Assembly (NCBI GenBank): GCA_017577895.1
Contig: PKQY01000064.1
Location: 1 to 7,843 of the forward strand
Direction of reading: 5' to 3'
Source: Bacillota bacterium
GTDB lineage: Bacteria > Bacillota > Bacilli > ZCTH02-B2
Length of the DNA stretch: 7,843 bases
In this document: positions 6,226 through 7,843 of the stretch, one piece after another
Layout of the letters: each line of letters starts with the position of its first letter
Position numbering within the stretch: position 1 is the stretch's first letter
The notes under the pieces: model-generated
Told to the model about the DNA's origin: nothing
The model's input: the letters and a program-made list of their open reading frames with translations, nothing else
Database searches by the model: none
Program-made: the position numbers and the translations under genes

Positions 6226-7374
6226 GTGACCCATTGGCTGTTTACGGAAGAACACCACCGTTTTCGGGAGCGCGTCCGTCAATTTGTCGCCGAAGAAGTG
6301 ATGCCTTACGTCGATGAATGGGAACAGAAAGGCGAAACGCCGCGGGAATTTTTCCGCCGGTGCGGCGAATGCGGTTTTTTGGGCTTGAAATTTCCTGCCG
6401 AATACGGGGGTTCGGATCAAGGGTATATTGCGGAGGCCATCTTCATCGAAGAATTGTCCCGATGCGGTTCCGGCGGCGTGGCGGCCGCCATTGGAGCCCA
6501 CGCCAACATCGCCATGACCCCGGTGTGGAAATACGGCAATGACCAACAAAAACGAAAATATCTGGCGCCGGCCATTCGGGGCGAAATGATCGCGGCCTTG
6601 GGCATCACCGAGCCCAACGCCGGGTCCGATGTGGCGGGCATCACGACGACGGCCCGGCGCGTGGGGGACGAGTACATTCTCAACGGCAGCAAAATCTTCA
6701 TTACGAACGGCGTGCATGCCGATTACGTCTGTGTGGCGGCCAAAACCGACTCTTCCCGCGGCCACCGCGGCGTCAGCCTGTTCATCGTCGAAAGCCGCTG
6801 GCCGGGGTTTAAGGTAGGAAAAAGTTTGAAAAAGTTAGGCTGGCGGGCGTCGGATACGGCGGAGCTCATTTTTGAAGATGTCCGCGTACCGGCGGAAAAT
6901 TTGTTGGGTGAGGAAAACCGAGGGTTTTATTACATTATGAGCAATTTTCAGTGGGAACGGATTTGGTTGGCCTTGTCCAGCATTGCGCAGGCAGAGCGGG
7001 CATTGGCCGATGCCCGGGCGTGGTTGAGGCAGCGGAAGGCTGAAGGTTCTTCGAACCTGTGTGCCCAGCGGCAACTGCTGGCCGACATGGCGATGGACGT
7101 GGAAAAGGCCCGGCAGTTGACGTATGCCGCCTTGTATCGATATGCATCGGGGAAGGACGCGGTCGTTGAAACGACCATGGCCAAAGCGTATGCCGGAGAA
7201 ATGGTCCGCCGGGTGACCGATGGGGCCCTGCAAATTTTTGCCGAAAACGGCTGGACCGACGACGCACCGGCACAACGATATTGGCGAGACGCCCGCATCC
7301 AAGCCATCGGAGGGGGTACGACCCAAATCATGTACGAAATTCTCGTCAAACGGTTGGGCATTGTCAGCGCATAA
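6226..7374 (+). CDS. Acyl-CoA dehydrogenase 2; predicted catalytic alpha-type subunit
   Basis: FAD-dependent acyl-CoA dehydrogenase, 382 residues from GTG 6226. ITEPNAGSD (127-135) and FITNG (158-162) are canonical, E244 in QWERIWLA aligns with the isovaleryl/long-chain-type catalytic glutamate on helix G, and GGGTTQI (362-368) is the C-terminal flavin loop, with Gly where medium-chain enzymes have their catalytic Glu. The half that normally embraces the neighbour's FAD is altered: R-x-x-F-G is RKAEG (270-274, Phe to Glu), followed by a two-residue shortening and AQ for FQ, and QxFGGxG is QIFAENG (336-342). It therefore complements dehydrogenase 1, 17 bases upstream and tightly co-transcribed, with both subunits expected to share one FAD site. 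Isovaleryl-CoA-like, citronellyl-CoA-like or other branched substrates fit the position of the catalytic Glu; none can be proved. It is the last gene of the operon. Confidence 0.9.
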   Translation: MTHWLFTEEHHRFRERVRQFVAEEVMPYVDEWEQKGETPREFFRRCGECGFLGLKFPAEYGGSDQGYIAEAIFIEELSRCGSGGVAAAIGAHANIAMTPVWKYGNDQQKRKYLAPAIRGEMIAALGITEPNAGSDVAGITTTARRVGDEYILNGSKIFITNGVHADYVCVAAKTDSSRGHRGVSLFIVESRWPGFKVGKSLKKLGWRASDTAELIFEDVRVPAENLLGEENRGFYYIMSNFQWERIWLALSSIAQAERALADARAWLRQRKAEGSSNLCAQRQLLADMAMDVEKARQLTYAALYRYASGKDAVVETTMAKAYAGEMVRRVTDGALQIFAENGWTDDAPAQRYWRDARIQAIGGGTTQIMYEILVKRLGIVSA

Positions 7375-7383
7375 CGGCATCCG

Positions 7384-7411
7384 CATCCTTGTTCTCAGTG
7401 GAACAAGGATG
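7384..7411. repeat. Perfect 11-bp inverted repeat between operon end and transposase stop
   Basis: CATCCTTGTTC (7384-7394) and GAACAAGGATG (7401-7411) pair perfectly around a six-base loop. It begins ten bases after the dehydrogenase stop and ends immediately before the transposase stop codon (7412-7414 on the - strand). Neither strand shows a T-run after the stem, so it is at best a partial terminator or a 3'-end stabilising hairpin. It may alternatively belong to the IS end, which must fall in or near 7375-7411. Confidence 0.6.
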
Positions 7412-7843
7412 TCAGATTGTTGACAAATACCCTCTTTTCAACGGAACAAATCGCACAAAGGTGCGTTGCAACAGCCATTTTGAAAGAAAAAATAAATCTC
7501 GACCGTTCAAGCCACCTGACCTCCATAGCCAGGTGGCTAATTTTTTCAGATTCATGGCAGCAAAAGTCAGCATCGCCTGCATGGATACCTTCTCCAATCC
7601 CCGATAGGTCGTCCATCGCATGCCATGCTTCTCCTTCGCATCGGCAAATACCCGTTCAATCGTTTCTTTCCGCATCGCATACAAGCGTTTGTTTTCTGCG
7701 GTGTGTCTCAGGTGGTCGGCTTCTTCCACATACCCTGCCCAAATGTGCCGACTGATGCGTTTGGTATAATCTCTGCTCTCCGTGCACCGGGTCAAAAATG
7801 GACAATGCTTGCATTTCTCCGGATTCGACCGGTACATCCGGTA
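7412..7843 (-). CDS. IS1182-family transposase, C-terminal part (runs off the right edge)
   Basis: The - strand is open from the window edge to TGA at 7414-7412, giving 143 residues of the C-terminal end; the N-terminal part lies beyond 7843. The cysteine cluster CKHCPFLTRC and the block YAMRKETIERVFADAKEKHG, with the RGLEKVSMQA segment that follows, are typical of IS1182-type DDE transposases. The Y-x2-R-x4-E-x6-K spacing is close to the YREK signature of the IS4-like superfamily and would place the third acidic catalytic residue at the Glu of IERVFADAK. The frame is uninterrupted in the visible part. It is convergent with the operon, only 37 bases from the dehydrogenase stop. Whether the element is complete cannot be seen. 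Confidence 0.88.
   Translation of the reverse strand, partial: YRMYRSNPEKCKHCPFLTRCTESRDYTKRISRHIWAGYVEEADHLRHTAENKRLYAMRKETIERVFADAKEKHGMRWTTYRGLEKVSMQAMLTFAAMNLKKLATWLWRSGGLNGRDLFFLSKWLLQRTFVRFVPLKRGYLSTI
7412..7843 (-). mobile_element. Right-edge portion of an IS1182-type insertion sequence
   Basis: Inferred from the transposase fragment. The element's near end must lie between the dehydrogenase stop (7374) and the transposase stop (7412), so the 7384-7411 inverted repeat is either inside it or at the junction. I cannot identify a terminal inverted repeat because the far end is outside the window, and I cannot see a target-site duplication. The operon's last codons look intact, so the insertion apparently spared the gene. 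Confidence 0.65.
7510..7546 (+). terminator. Intrinsic terminator for + strand transcripts, inside the transposase gene (antisense)
   Basis: AGCCACCTG (7510-7518) and CAGGTGGCT (7530-7538) form a perfect nine-base-pair, G+C-rich stem with an 11-base loop. It is followed by AA and a run of six T (7541-7546) on the + strand. This is the first classical terminator after the operon stop at 7374, so operon read-through would end about 170 bases later, antisense to the transposase. On the - strand the same bases encode part of the transposase (around KKLATWLWRSGGLN), and there the stem is not followed directly by T residues. Confidence 0.75.

Noticed and set aside
6088..6765. 225-codon open frame on the - strand
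   Set aside because: Antisense to the junction of the two dehydrogenases, low-complexity translation, no start signal.
7417..7755. 112-codon + strand open frame over the transposase
   Set aside because: Frame shadow of the transposase with no ribosome-binding site; it also runs through the intrinsic terminator.
1..7843. tRNA, rRNA or CRISPR arrays
   Set aside because: No cloverleaf-like sequence, rRNA segment or regularly spaced repeat is seen on either strand.

Overview
The window carries a fatty/branched-acyl-CoA catabolic locus from what looks like a thermophilic or thermotolerant member of the Bacillales. Pointers are the strong AGGAGG ribosome-binding sites, frequent GTG starts, split (unfused) biotin carboxylase and biotin carrier subunits as in the Bacillus yng operon, and an IS1182-type transposase. 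The genus cannot be fixed from the sequence alone.

Layout. Bases 1-98 hold no recognisable gene. Bases 99-1650 encode an AMP-forming acyl-CoA synthetase whose 5' end looks damaged: the reading frame opens at a GTG without a ribosome-binding site, and the missing N-terminal residues appear in another frame across an A5 run. A 163-base AT-rich intergenic region follows. It contains inverted repeats and, at 1748-1764, a textbook sigma-54 (SigL) promoter aimed at the next gene. The carboxylase operon then runs on the + strand: carboxyltransferase (1814-3346), 69-residue biotin carrier protein (3444-3653), biotin carboxylase (3684-5027), acyl-CoA dehydrogenase 1 (5069-6208) and acyl-CoA dehydrogenase 2 (6226-7374). 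The right edge (7412-7843) is the 3' part of an IS1182-type transposase on the - strand, convergent with the operon and ending only 37 bases from it.

Working model. The synthetase activates a carboxylic acid to its CoA thioester, the dehydrogenases desaturate it at C2-C3, and the biotin-dependent carboxylase carboxylates the enoyl-CoA or a short acyl-CoA. This is the logic of leucine/isovalerate (liu, yng) and acyclic terpene (atu) degradation, but the hydratase and lyase that normally accompany it are absent from the window, so the substrate is undecided.

The two most interesting points are these. (1) The tandem dehydrogenases have lost complementary halves of the FAD/active site, so they are predicted to work as an obligate heteromer, like the alpha2beta2 FadE pairs of mycobacterial steroid degradation. 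(2) The operon is predicted to be controlled by sigma-54 and an unidentified enhancer-binding activator, with a candidate upstream activating site about 100 bases before the start point.
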